Of a stretch of DNA of 64,000 bases, positions 52,094 through 62,945 are shown one piece after another. Every line of letters starts with the position of its first letter. Position 1 is the stretch's first letter. Origin of the DNA: Planctomycetota bacterium (GTDB taxonomy: Bacteria > Planctomycetota > Planctomycetia > Pirellulales > Lacipirellulaceae); contig JAADGV010000007.1 in the NCBI GenBank assembly GCA_013152205.1, forward strand, positions 1-64,000. Direction: 5' to 3'. A program made the position numbers and the translations under genes. A model generated the notes under the pieces. The model searched no databases. It was not told the origin of the DNA and saw only the letters and a program-made list of their open reading frames with translations.

Positions 52094-52768
52094 ATGTTCA
52101 GAAGAGTTATGGCTTTGCTGGTTGTTGCCAGCTTAGCAACTTATGTATCAAGTCTTGCTTATGCAGAAGATTCTGCCAAGGAAGCGCATGCTGACGCCGA
52201 TTCCGGACACGGGGGCCATGGTGCCCACGACCTGGGGCACGGCAACGCAGGCGCAGGCTTGGAGGATCCGTCTGAGTTCCGTACTCAGTTGGCGATTTAC
52301 ACCTTTGTGGTGTTCATGCTGTTGCTCGCAATTCTTGGAAAAATGGCGTGGCCATCCATCGCAGCTGCTCTAGAAGAACGCGAGAAGCGGATTGAGGGCA
52401 ACATCGCGGATGCTGAGGCTAAGCACGAAGAGGCAAAGCAGCTTCTTGTGCAGCATGAGGCGAGATTGGCCAGTGCTGCCGATGAAGTGCGTGCCTTGAT
52501 GGAAGAAGCACGGCGGGATGCGGAGCATACCAAGTCGCAGATCCTTGCCGAAGCCAAACAGCTTGCCGATCAGGAACGCGACCGTGCGGTACGCGACGTC
52601 GAGCGAGCTGCTGATAGCGCGATGGCAAGCCTCGCGGAGACGAGTGCCAACTTGGCAGTCGATTTGGCAGGCAAGGTTGTTAAGCAAAATATCTCTGCCG
52701 AGCAACAGGCCGAGTTGGTCCGTGACGCACTTAGTAGGCTGGCGGCAAGTAGCCCCAGCCAGAATTAG
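52094..52768 (+). CDS. atpF: ATP synthase subunit b
   Basis: Subunit b forms the peripheral stalk. One membrane helix (TFVVFMLLLAILGKMAW) precedes a long charged coiled coil (ALEEREKRIEGNIADAEAKH and onwards). Before the helix are a signal-like N-terminus and a His/Gly-rich linker (SGHGGHGAHDLGHGNAGAG) of unknown purpose. I use the ATG at 52094; a GTG at 52067 would add nine residues. It lies between atpE and atpH. Confidence 0.93.
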   Translation: MFRRVMALLVVASLATYVSSLAYAEDSAKEAHADADSGHGGHGAHDLGHGNAGAGLEDPSEFRTQLAIYTFVVFMLLLAILGKMAWPSIAAALEEREKRIEGNIADAEAKHEEAKQLLVQHEARLASAADEVRALMEEARRDAEHTKSQILAEAKQLADQERDRAVRDVERAADSAMASLAETSANLAVDLAGKVVKQNISAEQQAELVRDALSRLAASSPSQN

Positions 52769-52784
52769 CGGGCGACAAAAAGCA

Positions 52785-53429
52785 ATGAGCAGCGAATCTG
52801 CAAAAAAGCATAAGCCCCGTGAAACAGTGTTTGACGTCGATGCGGAACAATTGGCCCGCATCTATGCCAAAGCAGCCCTTGATGCGGCGGGAGATTCCGC
52901 AGCGCAAGACTTGATGATGGAGGAGTTGGACGCCATCGTTGACGAGGTACTCAATAAGTATCCCGACATCGAGCAAGTGTTCAGTTCCGCACTGATTTCA
53001 CAGGAAGATAAACAAGGCATCTTGGATCGTATTTTCGGTTCACGACTGTCTAGTTCGACCCTTAGTTTTCTCAAGGTGCTGTCCGACCACGGGAGACTGG
53101 GCGCGTTACGCGATGTGGTTCGTTCGGCGAGAGAGTTGTGGAATCACCGTAGTGGACGCGAACCGGTTGAACTGCAAGTTGCCCAAAAGCTCGACGAATC
53201 GCTGCATCAAGAAGTGATCGATTCGTTGCAGAAGATTTTGGGCATCAATCCGGTGGTTACCACCGTAGTCAACCCCGACCTAATCGCCGGCTTTGTCGTG
53301 CGAATTGGTGATAAAGTCTACGACGCTTCGACGCGAGCAAGTTTTGAACGAGTACGACAATCGATGGTTGCCCATGCCGTGGAGGCCATTCAGCAGCACC
53401 CACAGCAATTTATCGATAAATCTAGCTGA
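52785..53429 (+). CDS. atpH: ATP synthase subunit delta
   Basis: OSCP/delta subunit, joining the peripheral stalk to the alpha-beta head. The frame starts at the ATG at 52785, 16 bases after atpF. Typical features are ARIYAKAALDAAGDSAAQ near the start, FLKVLSDHGRLGALRDVV, and the C-terminal GFVVRIGDKVYDASTRASFE. At 214 residues it is a little longer than E. coli delta (177), with an extra polar N-terminus. Confidence 0.92.
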   Translation: MSSESAKKHKPRETVFDVDAEQLARIYAKAALDAAGDSAAQDLMMEELDAIVDEVLNKYPDIEQVFSSALISQEDKQGILDRIFGSRLSSSTLSFLKVLSDHGRLGALRDVVRSARELWNHRSGREPVELQVAQKLDESLHQEVIDSLQKILGINPVVTTVVNPDLIAGFVVRIGDKVYDASTRASFERVRQSMVAHAVEAIQQHPQQFIDKSS

Positions 53430-53480
53430 AACAAATCACAAAAATAGTTTGAATCAAGATATATTCTTCGGAGCGTTTCG

Positions 53481-55004
53481 ATGAAGTTTAAAAGCGACGA
53501 GATCGCCTCAGTCATCCAAAAGGAGATTGAGCAGTTTGCCTCACACATCGACGTTCGAGAAGTCGGCCGCGTCTTAGAGGTCGGCGACGGCATTGCCCAG
53601 GTCTATGGCCTGGCAGACGTGATGGCCGGTGAGATGGTTGAATTTGCCAACGGTGTTAACGGTTTGGCGTTTAACTTAGAAGAGAACTCGGTGGGCGTCA
53701 TCATCTTGGGTGACTACTTGAATATCAACGAGGGCGAAGAAGTTCGTAGCACCGGCAAGCTGCTTAGCGTGCCGGTTGGCGACGGATTGCTTGGCCGCGT
53801 GGTCGACCCGCTGGGTAACCCGATGGACGGGAAAGGCCCGGTTGTCTCTAGCAAACGTCGCGATGTCGAGGTGATTGCAACCGGTGTTGCCGAGCGTCAA
53901 CCGGTGTGCGAACCCTTGCAGACCGGTATCAAAGCGGTCGACGCACTGACCCCGGTCGGGCGTGGCCAGCGTGAATTGATCATTGGCGATCGCAAGACTG
54001 GCAAAACCGCCATTGCGGTCGACGCCATTATCAATCAACGCGATTCGGGCGTGAAGTGTTTCTACGTCGCCATCGGCCAGAAAGAGTCGACCGTCGCTGG
54101 CATCATCGAGAAACTTCGCGATTCGGGAGCGATGGATTATACAACCGTCATCCTCTCGGGTGCTAGCGATCCTGCCCCGCTGCAATACATTGCTCCCTAC
54201 TCGGGCACAGCGATGGCTGAAGAATACATGTTCAATGGTGGTCATGCGTTGGTGGTTTACGACGATCTCAGTAAACAGGCCGTTGCCTATCGCGAGTTGT
54301 CGCTGCTCATGCGTCGTCCCCCCGGTCGCGAGGCGTTCCCGGGCGACGTGTTTTACTGTCATAGCCGATTGCTAGAGCGATCGTCGAAACTCTCCGATGC
54401 CTTGGGCGGTGGTTCGATTACTTCGTTCCCAATCATCGAGACGCTGGAAGGCGAAGTTTCGGCCTACATTCCGACGAACGTAATTTCGATTACCGATGGT
54501 CAGATTTATCTGCAACCCGACTTGTTCTTCTCGGGCGTAAAGCCGGCGATGAATGCGGGTATTTCGGTTTCGCGTGTCGGTGGTGCGGCTCAGATTAAAG
54601 CGATGAAAAAAGTGTCCGGTGGTCTACGATTAGACTTGGCTGCTTTCCGCGAGCTAGAAGCCTTCGCTCAGATGGGCACCGAACTCGATCCGGCCACCCA
54701 GGCTCGACTCGACCGCGGTTATCGCATGGTCGAATTACTCAAGCAGGGCCAGTACAAGCCGATGCACGTTGCGGATCAAGTGTTTGTGATCTACGCAGGT
54801 ACGCGAGGCCACCTCGACAACGTGCCAGTGGATGACGTTCGAGGATGGGAAGAACAGTTCGTCACCTTCATGCAAGATCAGAAATCTGAAATTCGCGATG
54901 AGCTGATTGAAAAACAGGATATGAGCGATTCGTTGATCGAGAAGCTCGAAGCTGCCTTGACCGAATTTGCAACCCAGTACACGGGCAGTTCGACCGCCGG
55001 GTAG
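53481..55004 (+). CDS. atpA: ATP synthase subunit alpha
   Basis: The non-catalytic nucleotide-binding subunit of F1. The P-loop GDRKTGKT lies near residue 170; the alpha signature [17 protein letters not shown] appears here as [17 protein letters not shown]. The length (507) is standard. It starts at ATG 53481 and is followed by atpG after 47 bases. Confidence 0.98.
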   Translation: MKFKSDEIASVIQKEIEQFASHIDVREVGRVLEVGDGIAQVYGLADVMAGEMVEFANGVNGLAFNLEENSVGVIILGDYLNINEGEEVRSTGKLLSVPVGDGLLGRVVDPLGNPMDGKGPVVSSKRRDVEVIATGVAERQPVCEPLQTGIKAVDALTPVGRGQRELIIGDRKTGKTAIAVDAIINQRDSGVKCFYVAIGQKESTVAGIIEKLRDSGAMDYTTVILSGASDPAPLQYIAPYSGTAMAEEYMFNGGHALVVYDDLSKQAVAYRELSLLMRRPPGREAFPGDVFYCHSRLLERSSKLSDALGGGSITSFPIIETLEGEVSAYIPTNVISITDGQIYLQPDLFFSGVKPAMNAGISVSRVGGAAQIKAMKKVSGGLRLDLAAFRELEAFAQMGTELDPATQARLDRGYRMVELLKQGQYKPMHVADQVFVIYAGTRGHLDNVPVDDVRGWEEQFVTFMQDQKSEIRDELIEKQDMSDSLIEKLEAALTEFATQYTGSSTAG

Positions 55005-55051
55005 AACGTTTCCTTCATCCCCTCAAAATCCAACCCTGTTAGCCGCCACTT

Positions 55052-55936
55052 ATGGCCAATCCAAAAGAACTTGATAAGCGACGCAAATCCATTCGCAATA
55101 TGCGCCGGATTACGCGGACGATGGAACTGATTGCCACCGCGCGGTTCAAGAAGGCGATGGACCGAGCTTCGGCTGCCACGGCTTATACCGATCGGATTAC
55201 TCAACTGGTTTCGGACCTAACCAAGTCGGGGCTCGAAGTAAGCCACCCGCTGCTGGAGCCACGCGAAGAAACCAAGAGTGCCAAGCTATTGGTGTTGACG
55301 GGCAATCGCGGTTTTTGCGCCGGGTATAACGGCAACATGATTCGCGCGGGGCTAAAGCGTTGGGGCGAGCTGACCGACGAGATCCCACGCTGTAGTGCCG
55401 AAGTGTCTGGCAAGAAGGGAATTAGCGGTTTTGCTTTTGGGAATGTTGAGCTTGATGAAGAGTTCACCCAGTTCGAAGACAAGCCCTCCTACGACGAAGT
55501 CGAAGTGATCGCCAACCGATACTTAGACGCCTATGCGACTGGCGAAATCGACCGTTTGGACGTTGTTTACACGAGATTCGAAAGCATCTCGCGTCAAACC
55601 GCAACCGTAGAGACGCTGTTGCCACTCGGATCGCTTGTCGAGGCGACAGATGAAAGTGCCGACGAATCTTCAAGCGACACGATCTACGAGTTTGTCCCCT
55701 CGCCAGAGAGTATTCTCGAAGAGGTCGTGCCGACGAGCTTCAAAGTAAAACTGTTTAAGTGCTTTTTGGATGCAGCCGTGAGCGAGCAAATTGCTCGCAT
55801 GGTCGCGATGAAGGGTGCCACCGAAAATGCAGGTGAGTTGATTAAAGATTTGAGTATGAAATACAACCGAGCCCGCCAGGGCCGTATCACGTCGGAACTG
55901 ATGGACCTCATCGGCGGCGTCGAAGCTTTGAAATAG
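55052..55936 (+). CDS. atpG: ATP synthase subunit gamma
   Basis: The central stalk. The N-terminal coiled-coil helix RRKSIRNMRRITRTMELIAT and the C-terminal helix MKGATENAGELIKDLSMKYN then NRARQGRITSELMDLIGG are the conserved parts that turn inside the head. LVLTGNRGFCAGYNGNM lies in the Rossmann-like middle domain. Length 294 is usual. Confidence 0.97.
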   Translation: MANPKELDKRRKSIRNMRRITRTMELIATARFKKAMDRASAATAYTDRITQLVSDLTKSGLEVSHPLLEPREETKSAKLLVLTGNRGFCAGYNGNMIRAGLKRWGELTDEIPRCSAEVSGKKGISGFAFGNVELDEEFTQFEDKPSYDEVEVIANRYLDAYATGEIDRLDVVYTRFESISRQTATVETLLPLGSLVEATDESADESSSDTIYEFVPSPESILEEVVPTSFKVKLFKCFLDAAVSEQIARMVAMKGATENAGELIKDLSMKYNRARQGRITSELMDLIGGVEALK

Positions 55937-56004
55937 GATTTCAGATTCTAGATTTGGGATTTAATTTAGTAGCCGCGATTCAAACAATCGCCGGGAGTAA
56001 TTGA

Positions 56005-57453
<1,449 letters not shown>

Positions 57454-57528
57454 GAAATGACGAAGCACGAATGACGAAGTTTTTATGTTCGTCGTTCTGG
57501 CTTCATTATTTCCGTAAGGAACTTATAA

Positions 57529-57945
57529 ATGTCTGAGACAACCTCCACCGATGTCCTCCGTTGCGTTGTTGTGACGCCTGAGGAAACCGTGCTTGAGACC
57601 GAAGCGGATTTCGTTGCTCTGCCGTTGTTTGACGGAGAATTGGGAGTGGCGAAGCACCATAGCCCCATGATCGGTCGGCTTGGATACGGAGAACTTCGGA
57701 TTCGGCAGGGTGCAGAGACAACTCGGCATTACGTCGAGGGTGGATTTGTTCAGGTCACCGACAACGTGGTTTCGGTACTCACCAACCGAGCGATCAAAGC
57801 AGACTCGATAGACACTACTGCTGCTCAACAGCAACTTGATAGTGCGTTGGGCCAAACGGCAGCAGGCGACGAGCAACTAGCAATTCGCGATCGGACGGTA
57901 GCTCAGTCGCGGGCGCAGCTACGAGCCGCTCGTCAGTCGAAGTAG
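57529..57945 (+). CDS. atpC: ATP synthase subunit epsilon
   Basis: The N-terminal beta-sandwich shows RCVVVTPEETVLETEADFVA, GELGVAKHHSPMIGRLG and YVEGGFVQVTDNVVSVL; a C-terminal helical hairpin rich in Ala/Gln follows. Epsilon tunes ATPase activity. At 138 residues the length is normal. It is the last gene of the operon and is followed by hairpins. Confidence 0.95.
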   Translation: MSETTSTDVLRCVVVTPEETVLETEADFVALPLFDGELGVAKHHSPMIGRLGYGELRIRQGAETTRHYVEGGFVQVTDNVVSVLTNRAIKADSIDTTAAQQQLDSALGQTAAGDEQLAIRDRTVAQSRAQLRAARQSK

Positions 57946-57970
57946 CGGCAACGGGGTGTTGTGTGGCCAA

Positions 57971-58048
57971 CGCTTCCGACCCAGAGGGCCAGCCTATATA
58001 GCCCCACCGTCTCGGTGGGCAAAACACAGTACCCACCGTCTCGGTGGC
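57971..58048. terminator. Hairpins after the ATP synthase operon (repeat copy 2)
   Basis: Two small stems with identical sequence, CCCACCG-TCT-CGGTGG(G/C), lie at 58003-58019 and 58032-58048. The upstream part CCCAGAGGG at 57980-57988 matches the repeat at 13318-13385. They are well placed to end transcription of the operon and of the convergent PII gene. Confidence 0.6.
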
Positions 58049-58061
58049 GAAACCTTCCGCT

Positions 58062-58409
58062 CTAAATCGCCTCCGGCCCGCGTTCGCCGGTTCGGATTCG
58101 GATGCAGTCGTCCATCGGCAGAATAAAGATCTTGCCATCGCCGATCTGTCCTGCGTCGCCAGATCGGCCACCTTCGATAATGGCATCGATTGTTGGCTGC
58201 ACAAAATCGTCGTTCACGGCAATCTGCAACTGGACTTTTCGTAAGAGATTCACCGTGATTTCGCGACCGCGGTAGACTTCGGTTTGCCCCTTCTGCCTTC
58301 CAAAACCTTGAACGTCCATAATCGTCAGGCGAACCACTTCGACTTTGGACAGAGCCGTCTTGACGTCTTCGAGCTTACTGGGCTGAATGATGGCGAGAAT
58401 GAGCTTCAT
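58062..58409 (-). CDS. Nitrogen regulatory protein P-II without the uridylylation Tyr
   Basis: P-II senses 2-oxoglutarate and ATP/ADP and controls AmtB and other targets. I place the start at ATG 58409 (115 residues); the longer frame extends into a repeat. FGRQKGQTEVYRG and GDGKIFILPM are conserved, with Gln39 and Lys58 in place. In the T-loop the residue equivalent to Tyr51 is Ile and position 49 is Arg, so uridylylation as in E. coli is not possible. It is downstream of amtB on the same strand, the reverse of the common glnK-amtB order. Confidence 0.93.
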   Translation of the reverse strand: MKLILAIIQPSKLEDVKTALSKVEVVRLTIMDVQGFGRQKGQTEVYRGREITVNLLRKVQLQIAVNDDFVQPTIDAIIEGGRSGDAGQIGDGKIFILPMDDCIRIRTGERGPEAI

Positions 58410-58497
58410 GGGAATTCGGAATTTGGAATGCGGAGTTCGGAATGCACGGTGCTTTATGCTTATCCTAAATCCGCGTTCCGCATTCCGCAATCCGCAT
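58410..58497. repeat. GGAAT/ATTCC-rich inverted repeat
   Basis: GGAATTCGGAAT and GGAATGCGGAGT at about 58410-58445 pair imperfectly with the GTTCCGCATTCCGC stretch at 58474-58497. This is a dispersed type of tandem-like repeat, here between the P-II and amtB genes, and it creates a spurious upstream extension of the P-II frame. Confidence 0.55.
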
Positions 58498-58579
58498 AAA
58501 AACAGAACACCCCCGGCTTAGATAGGAATCAGGCGGAAAACCCATCCAAGCTTAAGGGGTGTTCTTTGGGGAATTCAAA

Positions 58580-58603
58580 GCCCCGGGGTTCGGGCCCCGG
58601 GGC
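58580..58603 (-). terminator. GC-rich hairpin after amtB
   Basis: A nine-base perfect stem GCCCCGGGG (58580-58588 with 58595-58603) with a six-base loop follows the amtB stop on the minus strand. It could end or attenuate transcription before the P-II gene. Confidence 0.6.
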
Positions 58604-58629
58604 CTTGGGCAACAGTTATCAGGCAAAAT

Positions 58630-60042
58630 TCAGTGAGAACCGCCGTAGGCTTGCATCCCATGCTCGCTGACGTCGAGGCCCTTCTGCTCTTCCGCTTCGC
58701 TGACGCGGAGGATGCCGAACGCCTTCAATGCAGAGAACAGGATGATCATCGTGACGAACGACCAACCACAAATGGCTAACGTACCGATCAGTTGGATACC
58801 AAACGAGGTGGCACCGCTTTCCAGGTGCGTATTCGGCAAAATGCCAATTGCCATACAGCCCCAGACGCCGCACAGGCCGTGAACTGGCCAGGCGCCTACC
58901 GGGTCGTCGATCCTCAGCTTATCTAGCAGCATGACGCCGCCGATCACCAAGCCGCCGGCCACCAAGCCGACCACGATCGCCATGTCGTTGCTCATGCAGT
59001 CGCAGTTGGCCGTAATGCCAACCAGGCCGCCTAAAATGCCGTTTAGGCCCATCGAAAGGTCAGGCTTGCCGAACAGGAACCAACTAAGCAACGTGGCACA
59101 CAGGCCACCTGCAGCTGCTGCCAAGGTTGTCGTGACAGCAATGTGCATGGTGGCATCAATGTCGCTGGTCGATTGAAATGCCAATTGGCTACCCGGATTA
59201 AACCCGTACCAACCGAACCACAGAATAAATACGCCCAGTGCCGCGAGCGGAAGACTGTGCCCAGGCATGGGGATGCTTTTTCCGTTGACGAAACGCCCAA
59301 TTCTAGGGCCAAGCACAAGTGCCCCTGCCAAGCCAGCAAACCCGCCGACGCCGTGGACCACGGCAGAACCGGCAAAGTCTTGGAACGCCATTGTCCATTC
59401 ACCATCAACTAGCTCACCGAACTGCGTCAGTCTGCCACCGCCCCATTTCCAGTAACCACTAATTGGGTAGATCAACCCGGTGAGAATCGCACTGTAAAGC
59501 AAATATCCGGCCACTTTCATACGCCCGGCAACTGCCCCAGAAACAATCGTTGCCGCGGTAGCTGCAAATACGGCTTGGAAGAACCAATCGACTTCGGGGC
59601 TAAACGTACGATCTGCCGCTGCGGCGTAGCCATCCAGCCCTGAACCGCCGAAGGCAAAATAGGCCGAGACACCCTCCCAGTCGCCACCGTATAGCGTGGG
59701 ATACATCAGGCCAAAGCCGATGAGGTAGAACAGCAAGATGCCGACGCAGATATCCATGGAGTTTTTGAACAGGATATTCACGGCGTTTTTCGAAGAATTA
59801 AAACCTGCCTCGACCATGGCAAAGCCAGCTTGCATGAAGAATACAAGGATTGCTGCGATGAACAACATGACGTTGTCCAGAGCGTAGCCGACCCCCAGGT
59901 CGGCCTCTTCGGCTTCTTCGGCTGCGGCCGGTGCTTCTGTTTCTTCAGCGTAGGCTGTAGGTGCCCCGCCGAGTAAGCCAAACGACATCACTGTCGCCAT
60001 GAGGAGCGCAAAGCACCCCTTTTCAAATACCGATAAAGTCAT
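58630..60042 (-). CDS. amtB: Ammonium transporter with N-terminal signal
   Basis: AmtB conducts ammonia across the inner membrane. The pore twin-His are in FAGSAVVHGVGGFAGLAG and WPVHGLCGVWGCMAIGI; ILVFFMQAGFAMVEAGF and FNPGSQLAF are typical. A signal peptide (ALLMATVMSFGLLGGAPTAYA) and a Glu/Ala-rich stretch precede the first helix. At 470 residues it has about 11 helices. It lies upstream of P-II on the minus strand, so the two are likely cotranscribed. Confidence 0.96.
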   Translation of the reverse strand: MTLSVFEKGCFALLMATVMSFGLLGGAPTAYAEETEAPAAAEEAEEADLGVGYALDNVMLFIAAILVFFMQAGFAMVEAGFNSSKNAVNILFKNSMDICVGILLFYLIGFGLMYPTLYGGDWEGVSAYFAFGGSGLDGYAAAADRTFSPEVDWFFQAVFAATAATIVSGAVAGRMKVAGYLLYSAILTGLIYPISGYWKWGGGRLTQFGELVDGEWTMAFQDFAGSAVVHGVGGFAGLAGALVLGPRIGRFVNGKSIPMPGHSLPLAALGVFILWFGWYGFNPGSQLAFQSTSDIDATMHIAVTTTLAAAAGGLCATLLSWFLFGKPDLSMGLNGILGGLVGITANCDCMSNDMAIVVGLVAGGLVIGGVMLLDKLRIDDPVGAWPVHGLCGVWGCMAIGILPNTHLESGATSFGIQLIGTLAICGWSFVTMIILFSALKAFGILRVSEAEEQKGLDVSEHGMQAYGGSH

Positions 60043-60586
60043 TGAATCGCCTTTTTTAGAACTGTGTAGAAATGAGGTTTGCTCGCGAGATCTTACGTCA
60101 CCTAGAAATCCGCCTTGAAGATCTCGTTACGACGAGCGAAGTGCCACGCGCGCTCAACTTGCTAAGCTAGCTAGCCGTGCGAGTAAGCAATCGCTGTGCC
60201 AAGTCGTCAAAGGCAAGTGCAACCGCGGCCCACGGTTCGACACAAACCTTGTGGTACAAGGTGTTTGCCGCCTTTTCAGAAGGGGCTAAAAAATCCCCAG
60301 ACATGGGCAGCAACTAAGTTGTGCCTACGAGCTAAACAGACACTGACGCGCAGCTAGGCAGCCGACGAGAGACCGGGCGCCCCTACGGTGTATCGTTTTG
60401 CCTTTTTCCGTGCCTGAGGCCGATGTCACGAGCTACTAAACGGAATTTGCAGTCAGGGTGGAATCGTGATAGAAGTTCCCTACAGGGTTTGCGCTGCCGA
60501 ACAGGATTGGGACAAGCCAGCAGTGACACCCGTGCGCTCAAACGCAATTCCGGTCATGAAATCACGGCCTAGTTGACAACACTGCA
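60043..60586. other. Divergent intergenic region upstream of amtB and the DUF1559 gene
   Basis: No gene is seen in these 544 bases. A hairpin with ACCTTG (60246-60251) and CAAGGT (60257-60262), extended by CAAAC/GTTTG-type ends, could be a regulator site for amtB. A partial copy of the 30-bp inverted repeat arm (ACAAGCCAGCAGTGACACCC, about 60512-60531) lies near the DUF1559 start. I found no clear sigma54 boxes. Confidence 0.4.
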
Positions 60587-62146
60587 ATGATTACACGGCG
60601 TAAAATTCATCCAGTGCTATTCGTCGGCCTCCTGACGACAGAGATGATGCTGTTTCTCAACGGGATCGATGGCAATTGTTTAGCTCAACCCGCAACGAGT
60701 CAGCCATCGGCAAAGACGGATCAGAGTGTTGGCTCGGAACGAATTGTTGATCGGGAGCGAGAGGCGTCAGGGGTTGACACGGCTACCACCCCTTCCGCAA
60801 ATTACCCTGATAAGGCGCTGCGATTTTCGCTTCCAACAGCGATTTTCTCCCGGCAAGGCAATACTCGTGTAGCGAGGGGAAATCCTGCGGGGCCGTGTCA
60901 GCTTGTCCAGGGGCCTGTTTGGTCGCGAGGCCCCAAAGATTCGAAGAACGACGCGCAGATCACTATCAAATGTGCGACGCATGCTGGTTCCAGCGGTGGT
61001 GAAATTAAACAAGCAGATTATTGGGCGTTCCTGCAGTCGTATCATCGCCCATTCGACACGGAGAAATGGTTCTCCGGATACGCCTCTGACGTGAGTTTTT
61101 ACCACTTGCTGGCCCCACCGTTCGACTCAGCGGCAACGAGCTTGCGGCTCTGCCGAGCGCGCATCGTTCGTATCGGAAAAGATCAAATCACGCTAATCGT
61201 CCCGGCAAATTGCTTCGACGAATTTGCACCAGGCACGTGGACACGTCTGATTCCGGCGAATGCTACCGAACCGGAATTCGAGACAGTTCCGTTGCCGGCA
61301 CCGGTTGTATTTGCTACCGAAGACAATCCAATGCAACTTGCTGAAGCTCGGCTAATGCGAATCGGTAACGCGATGCATAAGTATCTTGGCACCCTTGGCT
61401 ATTTCCCTCCTTCGACCGTCCGTGGGCCGGATGGGACTCCGTGGCACAGTTGGCGTGTATTGATTTTGCCTTACCTGGGGCAACAAGAGCATGAACTGTT
61501 CCGTCAATACGATCTTACCAAACCATGGGACGACGAACACAACTTAAAGCTGATCGCTAAGATGCCGGAAGTCTATCGTGAGCCAGGAGCAGAACATGAG
61601 GGCGATACTCACTCTCATTTCGCAGTCGCCGTGGGCGAGGGCACTGTTTTTCCGGACAAGGGGTGCATGCTTCCCAACAAGTTTCGCATCGGCACGTTTT
61701 CAGAGCCTTTTCACGAACTTCGTTATCCACCGAATAACAGTAGTATACGTTTTGCTCACCACTTGAGAGATGGAAGCGCCAACACGGCCCTCGTTGGAAC
61801 CGTTCGCACGAGCGAGCAAATACCCTGGACTCGACCCGTAGACGTCACCCTCGGGACTCAGCCGAATCTCAATGGCCCAGATGGCTTCATCGCGTGTTAC
61901 CGAGATGAACGTGATCGTGTTGCATTGTTTTTGTTTGCAGATGGGCGTGTGCATCGCGTTCCAGCAACAATCTCGTCTGATGTTTTGCACGCAGTATTCA
62001 CTGCAAACGGACACGAACGTATCATTGCAGGCATGATTCCGAAGTCTCCCGAATACCCAGGCTACATGGCACAATTCAACTGGTTTGCTGAAATTCGCGA
62101 GAAGGATGGAAGTGCGAAAGTCCACGTAACTCGGGAAGCCCCTTAG
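60587..62146 (+). CDS. Secreted DUF1559-like protein
   Basis: The N-terminal signal (residues about 1-34) is followed by a region of about 220 residues with no recognised motif. The C-terminal half resembles the planctomycete-abundant DUF1559 family: RRIGNAMHKYLGTLG-like start, FPPSTVRGPDGTPWHSWRVL, then ILPYLGQQEHELFRQYD and FLFADGRVHRVPATI. The classical prepilin-type N-terminus of DUF1559 proteins is missing. The function of the family is unknown. It is divergent from amtB. Confidence 0.72.
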   Translation: MITRRKIHPVLFVGLLTTEMMLFLNGIDGNCLAQPATSQPSAKTDQSVGSERIVDREREASGVDTATTPSANYPDKALRFSLPTAIFSRQGNTRVARGNPAGPCQLVQGPVWSRGPKDSKNDAQITIKCATHAGSSGGEIKQADYWAFLQSYHRPFDTEKWFSGYASDVSFYHLLAPPFDSAATSLRLCRARIVRIGKDQITLIVPANCFDEFAPGTWTRLIPANATEPEFETVPLPAPVVFATEDNPMQLAEARLMRIGNAMHKYLGTLGYFPPSTVRGPDGTPWHSWRVLILPYLGQQEHELFRQYDLTKPWDDEHNLKLIAKMPEVYREPGAEHEGDTHSHFAVAVGEGTVFPDKGCMLPNKFRIGTFSEPFHELRYPPNNSSIRFAHHLRDGSANTALVGTVRTSEQIPWTRPVDVTLGTQPNLNGPDGFIACYRDERDRVALFLFADGRVHRVPATISSDVLHAVFTANGHERIIAGMIPKSPEYPGYMAQFNWFAEIREKDGSAKVHVTREAP

Positions 62147-62892
62147 CCCCACCGAGGTATTGAAAGCCTACTCACTAACCCGCGGCAGACACATTGCCCG
62201 CTGTAGGAAATGGACGTTTCCCAACTCGCATCGAAGTGAAACACCGAAGTCACGAAAAGCACCCAGTCCGTAGGATGGGCCAGACGGAGCGGCGGCCCAT
62301 CGATTCTATCGACGTAGACCCTCTCGAAACGATGGGCCTATCGGCACCATCCTACCTCTGTTTTGGTGCGTCGGCCACATCGTCCTTGGCAGATTCGTAC
62401 TTGCCCCGAATCTGCTTCGGCGTGACGGACCGAGGCAGTTTTGGATACTGGGCAAAGACGTGTCAATTTTTGGGCAGGGGCAGTTTCGGGAGAGGGGCCT
62501 AATGGCACATGTCCCTTCGACATTGTGCACAAACTGGGGCACTTACATTTCTTCAGTAAGCGTTACAAGGATTCTCATTGGGCATAAGCACAATAGGACA
62601 AGTTTTGAAAAGGCTCCGCACGGGTTTCCCTAGCATCGAGAATAGCAAATATGGACTATCGAGCCGACGAGAAAATTTCGCATAGGTTTGGGCATCGACC
62701 CGCTCCAATCTTCATCCACGTTTGCCAAGAAACCATTGGGGCATTGAAGCCTCGTGATTGTGCTCCCTGACACTACGTTACGCAGATTCCTCAAGCTCAG
62801 CTGTCCTGTACTCGTTGTGGCACAGCCTTCCAGTCACCCAACTCTAATGCCGTGTTTTCCGGAAAAATCGATCTTTACGTCATTTTCTGTGG
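62147..62892. other. Repeat-bearing spacer upstream of the terminal module
   Basis: No convincing gene. GTAGGATGG (62270-62278) with CCATCCTAC (62347-62355) and GGCCCATCG (62294-62302) with CGATGGGCC (62330-62338) form a nested inverted repeat of about 86 bases. From about 62650 on, the base composition becomes more AT-rich, suggesting a boundary to acquired DNA. Confidence 0.45.
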
Positions 62893-62921
62893 TTGGTACG
62901 TCAGAGCCGGGAAACTATACT
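62893..62921 (+). promoter_or_regulatory. Promoter of the terminal two-gene module
   Basis: TTGGTA at 62893-62898, a 17-base spacer and TATACT at 62916-62921 give a good sigma70-type promoter. Transcription would begin near 62928, 18 bases before the ATG at 62946. Confidence 0.55.
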
Positions 62922-62945
62922 ATATTTAAAAAGACTAGAGCAACA

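Noticed and set aside
60043-60586. Sigma54 promoter for amtB
   Set aside because: No GG-N10-GC box in the correct orientation was convincing.
62754-62945. Longer N-terminus of the terminal-module protein
   Set aside because: It would begin before the predicted promoter and has no ribosome binding site.
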